Source: Hyphomicrobiales bacterium (GTDB taxonomy: Bacteria; Pseudomonadota; Alphaproteobacteria; Rhizobiales; Rhizobiaceae). From it: a DNA stretch of 64,000 bases. Position 1 is the stretch's first letter. Each line of letters begins with the position of its first letter. The stretch is taken from contig UEIF01000027.1 of the NCBI GenBank assembly GCA_900468805.1, positions 1 to 64,000 of the forward strand, read 5' to 3'. The position numbers and the translations under genes were made by a program. The notes under the pieces were generated by a model. It was not told the origin of the DNA. It saw only the letters and a list, made by a program, of their open reading frames with translations, and did no database searches. Shown here in pieces: positions 16,006 to 24,002 of the stretch.

Positions 16006-16535
16006 CAGCTCGCCTTGGGCTGCTTGATGCTGGCACCTTCCATCGTGCCGATCTGACGCAGGTGCGTTTCCAGCGCGAGCTTGTCGATCGAGGCGAGCGG
16101 CAGGCTGATGAAGGACATGATGCGGTTCTTGAGGAAACGGGCAGCCTGGGCGAAGGCGCGGCCTGTTTCCACTTCGCTGCCTTCTATCGCCGCGGGATCC
16201 TCGACGCCCCAATGGGCGGTCATCGGATGGCCGATCCACACCGGGCAGGCCTCGCCGGCGGCGCTGTCGCAAACCGTGAAAATGAAATCCATCTCCGGCG
16301 CACCCGCTTCGGCAAACTCGTCCCAGCTTTTCGAGCGGAAGCCCGTTGCCGGATAGCCGAGCGCTTCAAGCTCCTTCAAGGCATGCGGATTGACCTCGCC
16401 CTTCGGCTGGCTGCCGGCCGAATAAGCCTTGAAGCGGCCTTTGCCTTCCGTATTCAGGATGGATTCGGCCAGGACCGAACGGGCCGAATTGCCCGTGCAG
16501 AGAAAGAGCACATTGTAAACGCGGTCAGTCGTCAT
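16005..16535 (-). CDS. arsC: Arsenate reductase, low-molecular-weight phosphatase type
   Basis: A 176-residue protein-tyrosine-phosphatase-fold arsenate reductase. The P-loop FLCTGNSARSVLAES carries the nucleophilic Cys and Arg. FTVCDSAAGEACPVW contains the additional cysteines used in the relay. It starts 4 nt before the arsR stop. It has ~40 extra C-terminal residues beyond the usual fold. Together with the glutaredoxin-type enzyme it gives the operon two independent reduction routes. Confidence 0.92.
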   Translation of the reverse strand: MTTDRVYNVLFLCTGNSARSVLAESILNTEGKGRFKAYSAGSQPKGEVNPHALKELEALGYPATGFRSKSWDEFAEAGAPEMDFIFTVCDSAAGEACPVWIGHPMTAHWGVEDPAAIEGSEVETGRAFAQAARFLKNRIMSFISLPLASIDKLALETHLRQIGTMEGASIKQPKAS

Positions 16536-16888
16536 TGCAGTTTCTCCTCCATTTTAGGGTTACAGCAGGCCGCAACCTCCGCGGCAGGCGCACAGATTTC
16601 CGGGTGACCGGAGCAGCAATCTTCCATCAGGAAGCGGACGAGGCCGCCGAGCGCCTCATAATTCGCCGAGTAGATGATCGAGCGGGATTCGCGCTGCTGC
16701 GCGATCAGGCCGGAGCGTTCCAGTTCCTTCAGATGGAAGGAAACGTTCGACGGCGACACTTCGAGCTTCTCCGCAATCGCGCCGGCCGCCATGCCATCAG
16801 GGCCGGCGACGACAAGCATGCGGACGATGTGCAGTCGGGTTTCCTGGGACAATGCGCCGAATGCGATGAGGGCTTGACGTTGATCCAT
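16532..16888 (-). CDS. arsR: ArsR, arsenite-responsive repressor
   Basis: A 118-residue winged-helix repressor with the HTH GAIAEKLEVSPSNVSFHLKE. Arsenite-binding cysteines cluster at the C-terminus (EDCCSGHPEIC, AACCNP) rather than in the DNA-binding helix, so it is a C-terminal-sensor ArsR. First gene of the seven-gene ars operon and divergent from the DUF6428 gene; the operator dyad at 16890 lies between. Confidence 0.93.
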   Translation of the reverse strand: MDQRQALIAFGALSQETRLHIVRMLVVAGPDGMAAGAIAEKLEVSPSNVSFHLKELERSGLIAQQRESRSIIYSANYEALGGLVRFLMEDCCSGHPEICAPAAEVAACCNPKMEEKLQ

Positions 16889-16889
16889 A

Positions 16890-16915
16890 TTTCAACAATC
16901 CTTGAATGATTGAAA
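16890..16915. promoter_or_regulatory. ArsR operator dyad
   Basis: A 26-bp interrupted palindrome with TTTCAA (16890-16895) and TTGAAA (16910-16915) arms and partly matching inner bases. It begins 2 bp before the arsR start codon and precedes the divergent gene at 16931, so it could repress both directions. Confidence 0.65.
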
Positions 16916-16930
16916 CGAGGAGTAACGCAA

Positions 16931-17449
16931 ATGAACGCGATCGACAACAGCAAAATGCAGAAGGACGATATCGCCCCCGGCGAGCTGATGAGCATCCTCT
17001 CAGGCGCCAAGGATTCACCGCTGATTTTCTATTATAGCGGCCGTCCGGTGAAGCCCGGCTATCATGTCACCGAAGTCAAGGCCGGGCAGTTCTCGGCGCT
17101 GGACTGCGGGGCAAATCCGGAAGCCTGGAGCGAGATCTTCATCCAGCTTTGGGATATCGAAGAGGACGACCGCACCCATATGCCATCAGGCAAATTCCAC
17201 GCGATCATTCGCAAGGTCACCGAGCATGTGAAGCTGGATGATTCGGCCAAGCTGACATTCGAAGTCAGCGACGGAGTGCAGCCGATGCAGCTTTTTTGCG
17301 CGGCAATGCCGACGCTTCGCGCCGGCGCCGTCCATGTCGAGCTTGCACCCCGGCCGGCAAGTTGCAAGCCGCGCGACCGATGGCTGGCGGATCAAGCCCA
17401 GACTGCCGCCTGCTGCGCTCCGACCAGCGCCGCCAAGTGCTGCGGCTGA
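16931..17449 (+). CDS. DUF6428-family protein, arsenic-associated
   Basis: A 172-residue cytosolic protein of a family found next to ars genes but without a known activity. Visible features are FYYSGRPVKPGYHVTEVKAG, a central AWSEIFIQLWDIEEDDRTHM, and a cysteine-rich tail (PASCKPRDRW, then AACCAPTSAAKCCG) that could bind As(III). Start at 16931 follows CGAGGAG. It is divergent from arsR and shares its operator. Arsenic binding or delivery is inference. Confidence 0.82.
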   Translation: MNAIDNSKMQKDDIAPGELMSILSGAKDSPLIFYYSGRPVKPGYHVTEVKAGQFSALDCGANPEAWSEIFIQLWDIEEDDRTHMPSGKFHAIIRKVTEHVKLDDSAKLTFEVSDGVQPMQLFCAAMPTLRAGAVHVELAPRPASCKPRDRWLADQAQTAACCAPTSAAKCCG

Positions 17450-17927
17450 ATGGCCCCGATGTGAACGATCCGCCGATTTCCGCGGCCGCCAGAGCCAGCG
17501 CTGTCCTCGCGCCGGGAACTCGACGCCGCGAATCGACGAACAGGCCGGCGCGTCCACGCCGATCCTGAGATCGTCGCTCCGAGCTGGCAGCTCTTCATCG
17601 TCATGCCGCATGAAGTCGAGTCTCGCAGGGCGCCGAGGACCGGCTGCATCATCGGCTCTTATATCGGCGGGAAAAGCCCGGCTGGCTGCGTGAAAGCCTG
17701 TGGCCACGAGCCCGAAACCCGCGCGGGTGCGATCTGACGCAAATCATCGAAGATTCCCGATCTCGCCCCTTGCAATCCGCCCCGCCAAACATCATATCCC
17801 GGCTTCACCTGAAAACGGACTTGCGCTTGGTATCGACGTTGGTCGAGCCGCGTTCGAGCTCCACAGGCAAAGGGCGCTCCCCGCAAGGGTTGAGCGCCCT
17901 TTTGATTCCGGCGGTGGCCCAGCAGAT
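17450..17927. other. Gene-free region with possible remnants
   Basis: No convincing gene. A plus-strand stretch around 17560-17680 reads like a broken protein fragment (IVAPSWQLFIVMPHEVE) but is flanked by frame breaks. Open minus frames here lack ribosome sites. It looks like decayed sequence between the arsenic island and the next module, ending in the hairpin at 17869. Confidence 0.4.
17869..17902. terminator. Hairpin beyond the TetR gene
   Basis: AAAGGGCGCTC (17869-17879) pairs with GAGCGCCCTTT (17892-17902), an 11-bp perfect stem with A and T tracts on the two sides. It is suitable as a bidirectional terminator and sits 26 nt past the stop of the minus-strand TetR gene. Confidence 0.65.
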
Positions 17928-18581
17928 TCAGGCGTAAGCCGTGCCCGCCATGGCAGCCTTCACCCCTAGACTTCCCTGATCGACGAGCGCGAGAAAGACG
18001 GCCCTCGCCTTGGCCGTATCTCGCCCCTGCCGAAAAGTCCGGTGCGCCTCGATGAAGGCGACGCTCCAACTCGCGAGAAGCATGGCGGCCGCTAGTTTGG
18101 CCGAGGGGTCCGCGGGGTCCTGGCCGGCGGCTTCGGCAAGCACCACCGCCAGCTCCCCAGCGATCTCGTCCCGGATCGCCCGTGCCCTCGCCTTCAGCGT
18201 TTCGCTGTTCTCCACCGTCTCGATGAAACCCTGGCTCGCCGTTGAAAACAGCAGGTAAGGCGTCTGCTGCCGGACGAGGCGATGCGCCAGCAGCCGCAAG
18301 GTCTCGATCGGCGAAACGCCGGCATCGCGCTGCCGCAAGGCATCACGCAGGGTTTCGCGCGCCTCTTCGTCGCGATCGAAGAACATGTCTTCCTTGCGCG
18401 GGAAATGGTTGAAGACAGTCATGCGCCCGACATCGGCAGCCGCGGCAATCTCATCGACCGTCACATTCTCGAAACCACGCTCGAAAAACAGCCGGTCGGC
18501 GGCAAGCGAGATGGCGCGGCGCGTAGCGAGGCGCTTGCGGGAGCGCCGGTCGGAAGCTGTTTCGTCTGCTGGCATCGTCAT
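17928..18581 (-). CDS. TetR/AcrR-family transcriptional regulator
   Basis: A 217-residue repressor. The HTH spans about residues 15-62 (RAISLAADRLFFERGFENVT, then AAAADVGRMTVFNHFP). ATG at 18581 follows TAAGGAG. It is divergent from a quinone-oxidoreductase/exporter pair. Two palindromes between them contain the same TGTACT-N-AGTACA core, so this protein probably represses itself and the pair. Confidence 0.9.
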   Translation of the reverse strand: MTMPADETASDRRSRKRLATRRAISLAADRLFFERGFENVTVDEIAAAADVGRMTVFNHFPRKEDMFFDRDEEARETLRDALRQRDAGVSPIETLRLLAHRLVRQQTPYLLFSTASQGFIETVENSETLKARARAIRDEIAGELAVVLAEAAGQDPADPSAKLAAAMLLASWSVAFIEAHRTFRQGRDTAKARAVFLALVDQGSLGVKAAMAGTAYA

Positions 18582-18603
18582 GGCGCACTCCTTAGCAGGA
18601 TTT

Positions 18604-18618
18604 ATGTACTGAGTACAT
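18604..18618. promoter_or_regulatory. TetR operator palindrome, site 1
   Basis: ATGTACTGAGTACAT, a perfect 15-bp palindrome around one central base, 23 bp before the TetR start codon. Confidence 0.7.
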
Positions 18619-18652
18619 CGTCGTTGACAGGCACTGTCCGGCATTCTATTAC

Positions 18653-18665
18653 TGTACTCAGTACA
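18653..18665. promoter_or_regulatory. TetR operator palindrome, site 2
   Basis: TGTACTCAGTACA, the same core as site 1 on the opposite strand, 48 bp away. A further half site, GCAGTACACATG, follows at about 18675. It lies in the promoter region of the divergent oxidoreductase gene. Confidence 0.7.
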
Positions 18666-18768
18666 TTTTAATATGCAGTACACATGACGCCATTTTGACG
18701 CGAGACCGGGCCGCCGCGCCCGACACCGCGATCGGCCGGACTTTGCCTGCATCCGCCACGGAGAATCC

Positions 18769-19674
18769 ATGAAAGCCGTTCAGTTCAGCCGCTACGGCGG
18801 CCCCGAGGTCCTCGAAATCCTTGAGATTAACCCGCCACATCCCGGCCCCGGCGAGGTGCGCATCGCGGTGCGCGCCGCCGGCGTCAACCCGTCGGACTGG
18901 AAGCGCCGCGAAGGCCGATATCGCGCTTTTGAGGAGGTGAGTTTTCCCACAGGCGTCGGCGTCGAGGCCTCCGGCATTGTCGATGGGGTCGGCCCCGGCG
19001 TCTCCAGCACCTTTGTCGGCGACGCCGTCTTCGGTTATGGCCGGGGCACGATGGCAGAACATGCCGTCCTCACCCATTGGGTCCACAAACCCGACGACCT
19101 GCCCTTCGAGATCGCCGGCGGCCTGCCCGTCATCGCGGAAACGGCCTGGCGCAGCCTCGACGAAGTTGGCGTCAAAGCCGGCCAGACGCTGCTCGTCAGC
19201 GGTGCCGCCGGCGGCATCGGCTCGGCCGTCCTCCAGCTTGCGCGCATCAGGGGCATCACCGTGATCGGCACGGCAAGCGCGCAGAAACATGATTACCTGC
19301 GTGAACTGGGCGCCATCCCGACGACCTACGGACCTGATCTCGCAGACCGCGTCCGGCAGCTTGCGCCTGAAGGGATCGACGCAGCATTGGATATCGTCGG
19401 TTCCGGCATCATCCCTGAACTGATCGCCATCGTGGGCGATGCAGCGCACGTCCTCTCCGTCGCCGATTTCTCGGCCGAGGAATATGGTGCGAAATTCTCC
19501 CGCGGCCCGCCGAAAGATCCCGAACAGGTACTGGCCGATGTGGCCCGCCTCCATTCAAAGGGACTGTTCCGCCTGCACATCGACGAAAGCTTTCCGCTTG
19601 AGCGAACGGCGCAAGCACAGACCGTCAGCGCCGCCGGGCGGGTCACCGGCAAGCTCATCATTTCCATTCCATGA
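18769..19674 (+). CDS. Zinc-independent NADPH:quinone oxidoreductase-like protein
   Basis: A 301-residue medium-chain dehydrogenase/reductase of the quinone oxidoreductase branch. It has GVNPSDWKRREG, GVGVEASGIVDGVG and the nucleotide-binding VSGAAGGIGSAVLQLA, and lacks the catalytic zinc ligands. Such enzymes reduce quinones or activated enones. SD GGAG precedes the ATG. The stop overlaps the next gene by ATGA. It is co-regulated with an exporter, suggesting one xenobiotic is reduced or pumped out. Confidence 0.88.
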   Translation: MKAVQFSRYGGPEVLEILEINPPHPGPGEVRIAVRAAGVNPSDWKRREGRYRAFEEVSFPTGVGVEASGIVDGVGPGVSSTFVGDAVFGYGRGTMAEHAVLTHWVHKPDDLPFEIAGGLPVIAETAWRSLDEVGVKAGQTLLVSGAAGGIGSAVLQLARIRGITVIGTASAQKHDYLRELGAIPTTYGPDLADRVRQLAPEGIDAALDIVGSGIIPELIAIVGDAAHVLSVADFSAEEYGAKFSRGPPKDPEQVLADVARLHSKGLFRLHIDESFPLERTAQAQTVSAAGRVTGKLIISIP

Positions 19675-20909
19675 GTTCCACCATGAACAAACCTCTTATC
19701 GTCATTTTCGCCGCCATCGGCCTCGATGCCGTGGGCATAGGGCTGATCTTTCCCATTCTTCCGCGCCTGATCGAGGAGGTGACCCAGAGCAACAATGTCG
19801 CCCCCACGATCGGCATCATGACCGCGCTCTACGCGCTCATGCAGTTCGTGTTCGCCCCCATGCTCGGCGCACTCAGCGATGCGATCGGCCGGCGCCCCGT
19901 TCTGTTGATTTCGCTGGCGGGTGCTGCAATCAATTATGTCGTCATGGCCTTTGCGCCTTCGCTCTTACTGCTGCTCGTCGGCCGCGCCATCGCCGGCCTC
20001 ACCAGTGCCAATATGTCTGTTGCGATGGCCTATATCACCGATATATCGCCCGAGGATCAGCGCGCCCGCCGCTTCGGCCTCACCAGCGCCATGTTCGGCG
20101 CCGGCTTCATCATCGGCCCGGTTCTCGGCGGCCTGCTGGGCGACTATTGGCTGCGCCTGCCCTTCATCGCCGCCGCCGCGCTCAACGCCTGCAATCTGCT
20201 GCTCGCCCTTTTCATCCTCCCCGAATCCCGCACGCCCGAGTCCCGAAAACCGGAGTCCCGCGCACCGGCCGGCCGCAAACTCGACCTCACCGCCCTCAAC
20301 CCGCTTCGCCCGCTGCTGCGCATCGTCTCGATGAAGGGCCTTCTCCCCATCGTGCTGGTGTTCTTCTTCCTGAGTGCCGCCGGCGAATCCTACGGCACCT
20401 GCTGGGCGCTCTGGGGCTTCGATGCCTTCAGGTGGAACGGCTTCTGGATCGGCCTGTCGCTCGGCGCCTTCGGCATCTGGCAGACGCTGATGCAGGCCTT
20501 CCTGCCCGGCCCTGCAACCCGCGTGCTCGGCGAACGCTGGTCCACCGTCACAGGCCTTGCCTGCGCCTGTGTCGCGCTGACAGTCATGGCCTTTGCGGAA
20601 AAGGGCTGGATCATCTTCGCCATCATGCCGGTCTTCGCCCTCTCCGGCATCGGCGCGCCAGCCTTTCAGGCACTGGCCACCCGCCAGGTCGATCCTGCCC
20701 GCCAGGGAGAGCTGCAGGGCGTTCTGGCCTCGGTCGTCAGCCTCGCCTCCATCGTGGCACCCCTCGCCTTCTCGTCCTTCTATTTCGTCGTGCGAGAGAA
20801 TTGGCCGGGCGGCATCTGGCTCTCGGTCATCGTGCTCTATGCAATCGCGGTGCCGCTGGTTCTTCTGAGCACAAGGACGGCAGGCGCTGCGCAACCTGTC
20901 AGCGCGTAG
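19671..20909 (+). CDS. TCR/Tet-family MFS exporter (TetA-like)
   Basis: A 412-residue, 12-helix drug/H+ antiporter close to the Gram-negative tetracycline exporters. It shows AAIGLDAVGIGLIFPILPRL, motif A GALSDAIGRRPVLLIS, AYITDISPEDQRARRFG and motif C FGAGFIIGPVLGGLLGD. The start overlaps the previous stop; an internal ATG at 19683 is an alternative. Chromosomal TetA-like proteins of this type need not confer tetracycline resistance. Its link to a TetR regulator with twin operators is clear. Confidence 0.88.
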   Translation: MSSTMNKPLIVIFAAIGLDAVGIGLIFPILPRLIEEVTQSNNVAPTIGIMTALYALMQFVFAPMLGALSDAIGRRPVLLISLAGAAINYVVMAFAPSLLLLLVGRAIAGLTSANMSVAMAYITDISPEDQRARRFGLTSAMFGAGFIIGPVLGGLLGDYWLRLPFIAAAALNACNLLLALFILPESRTPESRKPESRAPAGRKLDLTALNPLRPLLRIVSMKGLLPIVLVFFFLSAAGESYGTCWALWGFDAFRWNGFWIGLSLGAFGIWQTLMQAFLPGPATRVLGERWSTVTGLACACVALTVMAFAEKGWIIFAIMPVFALSGIGAPAFQALATRQVDPARQGELQGVLASVVSLASIVAPLAFSSFYFVVRENWPGGIWLSVIVLYAIAVPLVLLSTRTAGAAQPVSA

Positions 20910-20964
20910 GCCAAAATCGAGTGGCGCGGATGGACGAAAGGCAGACAAGGCCTCAAGCGAGATC

Positions 20965-20991
20965 GGGGCCCGGACATCAGGTCCGGGCCCC
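20965..20991. terminator. GC-rich hairpin between convergent genes
   Basis: GGGGCCCGGAC (20965-20975) and GTCCGGGCCCC (20981-20991) form a perfect 11-bp stem with a 5-nt loop, between the stops at 20909 and 21019. It probably ends transcription from both sides. Confidence 0.65.
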
Positions 20992-21018
20992 TCATCCTGT
21001 CGAGAGAGACCTGCTGGA

Positions 21019-22134
21019 TCACGCCGCGAGGTGCTGATCGAAGAAACTGGACAGCTTGTCGAACGGGATGAGGTCTACGCGGTCGTAGAGATCGACGTGA
21101 CCGGCACCCTTCACCCAGACGAGCTCTTTCGGCTCGTCCGCACGCTTGTACGCGTCTTCGCTGAATTCCTTGGAGTGAGCCTGATCGCCCGTGATAAACA
21201 TCATCGGACGCGGTGAGATCGTCTCGATGTCGTTGAACGGATAGAAGTTCATAAACTTGACATTGCTGGTAAGTGTCGGATGCGTGGTCGTGAGCCGTGT
21301 CGCACCGGCCGGGGTGAATTCGCCTCTCGGCGTGCGGTAGAAATCATAGAATTCCCGCTGGATGGGATGCGTGTCGGCGGTCAATTCGTGAACCGTGCCG
21401 CCGGTCAGCTCGGCTTCGCCGCCCGCAAACTCCACATATCTTTGTTCTGCTGCTGCGGCGATGATCTCCTTCCGTTGCTCGACGGTGAGCGAGTGGTTGA
21501 GCGCATCCCGGCTGGCGGAACCCATGTCATACATGCTGACTGTCGCGATGGCTTTCATGCGCGGATCGATCTTGGCTGCGCTGATGACGAAGCTGCCGCT
21601 GCCGCAAATCCCGATCGCGCCGATGCGCGCCCTGTCGACGAAGGACTGGGTGCCGAGGAAGTCGACGCCCGCGCTGAAACCTTCGGAATATACATCCGGG
21701 GAGACCAGGTTCCGCGACTGGCCATCGCTTTCGCCCCAGAACGGCAGGTCGATCGACATTGCGACGAAGCCCTGTTCGGCCATCTTCGTGGCGTAGAGGT
21801 TGGCGCTCTGCTCCTTCACGGCACCCATGGGATGACCGACGATGATTGCCGGCGTCTTTGCATTTCGGTCGAGATCTTTCGGAAGGTAGAGATTACCTGC
21901 GACGTTCATCTGGTACTGCGTCTTGAAGGTGACCTTCTGAAGCGTCACCCGATCGCTGGTGTAGAAGTTGTTTGCGCCATTGGACATGTCTTGAGCCTTT
22001 GCAAATGGGAGTTTGAGAACGGACATCGCACCGAATGCCGCGATGCCGGCACCGGTCATTTTCAAGAGGTGACGGCGGTCGATGCCTGTGTCGGATATGT
22101 CGAGCGCCGCTTTGGATTCGTTCTTCTCGTTCAT
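21019..22134 (-). CDS. Tat-exported alpha/beta hydrolase
   Basis: A 371-residue protein with a twin-arginine signal (DRRHLLKMTGAGIAAFGAMS, cleavage near AKAQD) and a dienelactone-hydrolase-like body. Conserved parts are AIIVGHPMGAVKEQ, MSIDLPFWGES, the nucleophile elbow GICGSGSFV, the acid region PMMFITGDQAH and the histidine GAGHVDLYD. It is last in a three-gene operon after an MFS transporter and a cyclophilin-like protein. Substrate is unknown; the family includes esterases and lactonases. Confidence 0.88.
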   Translation of the reverse strand: MNEKNESKAALDISDTGIDRRHLLKMTGAGIAAFGAMSVLKLPFAKAQDMSNGANNFYTSDRVTLQKVTFKTQYQMNVAGNLYLPKDLDRNAKTPAIIVGHPMGAVKEQSANLYATKMAEQGFVAMSIDLPFWGESDGQSRNLVSPDVYSEGFSAGVDFLGTQSFVDRARIGAIGICGSGSFVISAAKIDPRMKAIATVSMYDMGSASRDALNHSLTVEQRKEIIAAAAEQRYVEFAGGEAELTGGTVHELTADTHPIQREFYDFYRTPRGEFTPAGATRLTTTHPTLTSNVKFMNFYPFNDIETISPRPMMFITGDQAHSKEFSEDAYKRADEPKELVWVKGAGHVDLYDRVDLIPFDKLSSFFDQHLAA

Positions 22135-22187
22135 CGTCGTATCTCCGTGGGGAAGGACAAGGGGAATGCAGACACGCAACGGCGTCG

Positions 22188-22661
22188 TCAGGCGCTCTCG
22201 ATGCGAAGCGGAAATTCGCCGCGCATGAGCAAAGGTTCGATGCCGTCGTCGAACCGGCCAAGACGGATCAGGCCGGACGAATATCGATAGAAGCTGTGGA
22301 ACAGAGCCAGGTTGCCCCATGGGGCGAAGTAGCAGAGATCGCCTGGGCGCTCATTTCCGAAGGCACCGCTTCCAGCCTCCGTCAGTTTGCGTGGCAGGTA
22401 GGTGATCTTTTCGTTGGTCGAGTAGTCTTCAATATCAAGGTCAAGCGGCAGCATGGACGCGAAGTCGCGGGCTGACGCATTGTCGTAGAGGGTCGCGGTC
22501 ATCGCCTGACCGTTGAACATCATCCTGATCTTCACCTTTGTCGGCTCCTGGCTTGCTGGATCGTTGCCTTGCTGTCCTCGGGCCAATGGCGGGAAAACCG
22601 CTGTCGCAATCATCGATCCGAGAACGGTGCGGCGGCTGGGGGCTTCCAGATCCGCAACCAC
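22188..22661 (-). CDS. Exported cyclophilin-like-fold protein
   Basis: About 157 residues from a GTG at 22661, which follows AGGAG and lies one base past the MFS stop. This start gives a Tat-type leader (SRRTVLGSMIATAVFPPLAR), matching the Tat leader of its neighbour. The body has the cyclophilin-like pattern IRMMFNGQAMTATLYDNASA, YLPRKLTEAG and GDLCYFAPWGNLALF. The activity of this small family is not established. The MFS gene upstream and the hydrolase gene downstream form one transcription unit with it. Confidence 0.8.
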   Translation of the reverse strand: MVADLEAPSRRTVLGSMIATAVFPPLARGQQGNDPASQEPTKVKIRMMFNGQAMTATLYDNASARDFASMLPLDLDIEDYSTNEKITYLPRKLTEAGSGAFGNERPGDLCYFAPWGNLALFHSFYRYSSGLIRLGRFDDGIEPLLMRGEFPLRIESA

Positions 22662-22662
22662 G

Positions 22663-23910
22663 TCACATGCTCCTGACGTACCGCCACGCCACGGCGGCAA
22701 GGACGGACGAGCCGGTCAGAAGCACGGCGGCAAAGGCGAATGTCGTCCACCAGCCCGTTGCGTCGAACAGGACGCCGCCCAGAGAAGCGCCCATCGTGAT
22801 CGCAAGCTGGATGGTGGCAACCTGCAGGCCGCCCCCGGCTTCCGCGTCGTCGGGCATGGTCCGGCTCAGCCATGTCCCCCAGCCGACCGGAGCGGCGGTG
22901 CCGAAAAAGCCCCAGGCAATCAGGAGAACCGCCGTCATGACGGACGATGTACCGAATGCGATTAACAACGCGGCGATCGCCGCCATCACGAGCGGGATCG
23001 ATCCGAGGATGCTGAACAATCGCGTCTGGAGCAAAGCGCTGACGCAGTAGGTTCCGACGATCCCCGCCAGACCCATCAGGAGCAGCAGCAGGGAAAGGGT
23101 CGATATCGAGACCTGCGTCACCGTTTCCAGGAACGGGCGGAGATAGGTGAACAGCGCAAACTGCCCCATGAAAAGCAGCGTGATGGAGGCCATGCCAATT
23201 GCCACCTCGGGACGTGCAAGCAACCGGAGGACATTCGGAGAGCCTTCCTTCCGACGCGGAGGAAGGGACGGCAGTCTGATCCACTGCCAGAGGAGTGCCA
23301 GCAGGGCGAGCGGCACCACGGCAAAGAAGGCCCCGCGCCAGCCGATATATGCACCCAGAAGGCTGCCCAGCGGTGCGGAAATCGTGGCCGCAATGGCATT
23401 GCCCGCATTCAGCATGGCCAGACCTTTTGGGACCGCACCTTCGGGCACGAGGCGCATGACGATGGCTGTCGACATCGACCAGAAGCCACCGATTGCAACC
23501 CCGAGCAGGGCGCGTCCGATCATCAGCACCAGGTAGTCAGGAGCGAAGGTGACGATCGTTCCGGAGATGACCAGAAGAAACGTCAGTGACGTCACCACCA
23601 GACTGCGGTCCAATCGGCGGGTGACCGACGAGACGAACAGGCTGGTGACAACAGCGAAAATACCGGAGATCGAAATCGCCTGGCCCATATGACCTTCGGT
23701 CACGCCGAGGTCTGCCGCGATCGGCGACAGCAGGCTGACCGGCATGAACTCGGATGCGATCAGGACGGCAACGCAAAGCGCCATGGACAATACCGCTCCC
23801 CAGGCTGCCGTTGCGGGAGCATTTCCGCCTTCGGCGTCAGGGCCGGAGGAGTTCTCGCCCATCAGGGCGGAGGCGCTATCGGTATCAAGTGCGAGCGTTT
23901 GCTGTGTCAT
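22663..23910 (-). CDS. MFS transporter (NepI/AraJ-like)
   Basis: A 415-residue, 12-helix transporter of the purine-ribonucleoside/sugar efflux type. Landmarks are ALCVAVLIASEFMPVSLLSP, GVTEGHMGQAISISGIFAV and GRALLGVAIGGFWSMSTAIV. The ATG at 23910 (MTQQTLAL) is preferred over one 45 nt upstream because the divergent LysR gene's promoter must fit. First gene of a three-gene operon facing a LysR regulator, which probably controls it. Confidence 0.87.
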   Translation of the reverse strand: MTQQTLALDTDSASALMGENSSGPDAEGGNAPATAAWGAVLSMALCVAVLIASEFMPVSLLSPIAADLGVTEGHMGQAISISGIFAVVTSLFVSSVTRRLDRSLVVTSLTFLLVISGTIVTFAPDYLVLMIGRALLGVAIGGFWSMSTAIVMRLVPEGAVPKGLAMLNAGNAIAATISAPLGSLLGAYIGWRGAFFAVVPLALLALLWQWIRLPSLPPRRKEGSPNVLRLLARPEVAIGMASITLLFMGQFALFTYLRPFLETVTQVSISTLSLLLLLMGLAGIVGTYCVSALLQTRLFSILGSIPLVMAAIAALLIAFGTSSVMTAVLLIAWGFFGTAAPVGWGTWLSRTMPDDAEAGGGLQVATIQLAITMGASLGGVLFDATGWWTTFAFAAVLLTGSSVLAAVAWRYVRSM

Positions 23911-24002
23911 GAGGGCAATGTATAGCGAGCCCACTTCACTTATTAGCCGTTGCAATTAGGATGGACTTATCGGACCTTGATATAAATTCTCCGGAGGTGC
24001 GC

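Noticed and set aside
17186..17707. Minus-strand open frame opposite the DUF6428 gene
   Set aside because: Its sequence is arginine-rich shadow text; the plus strand encodes the recognisable family.
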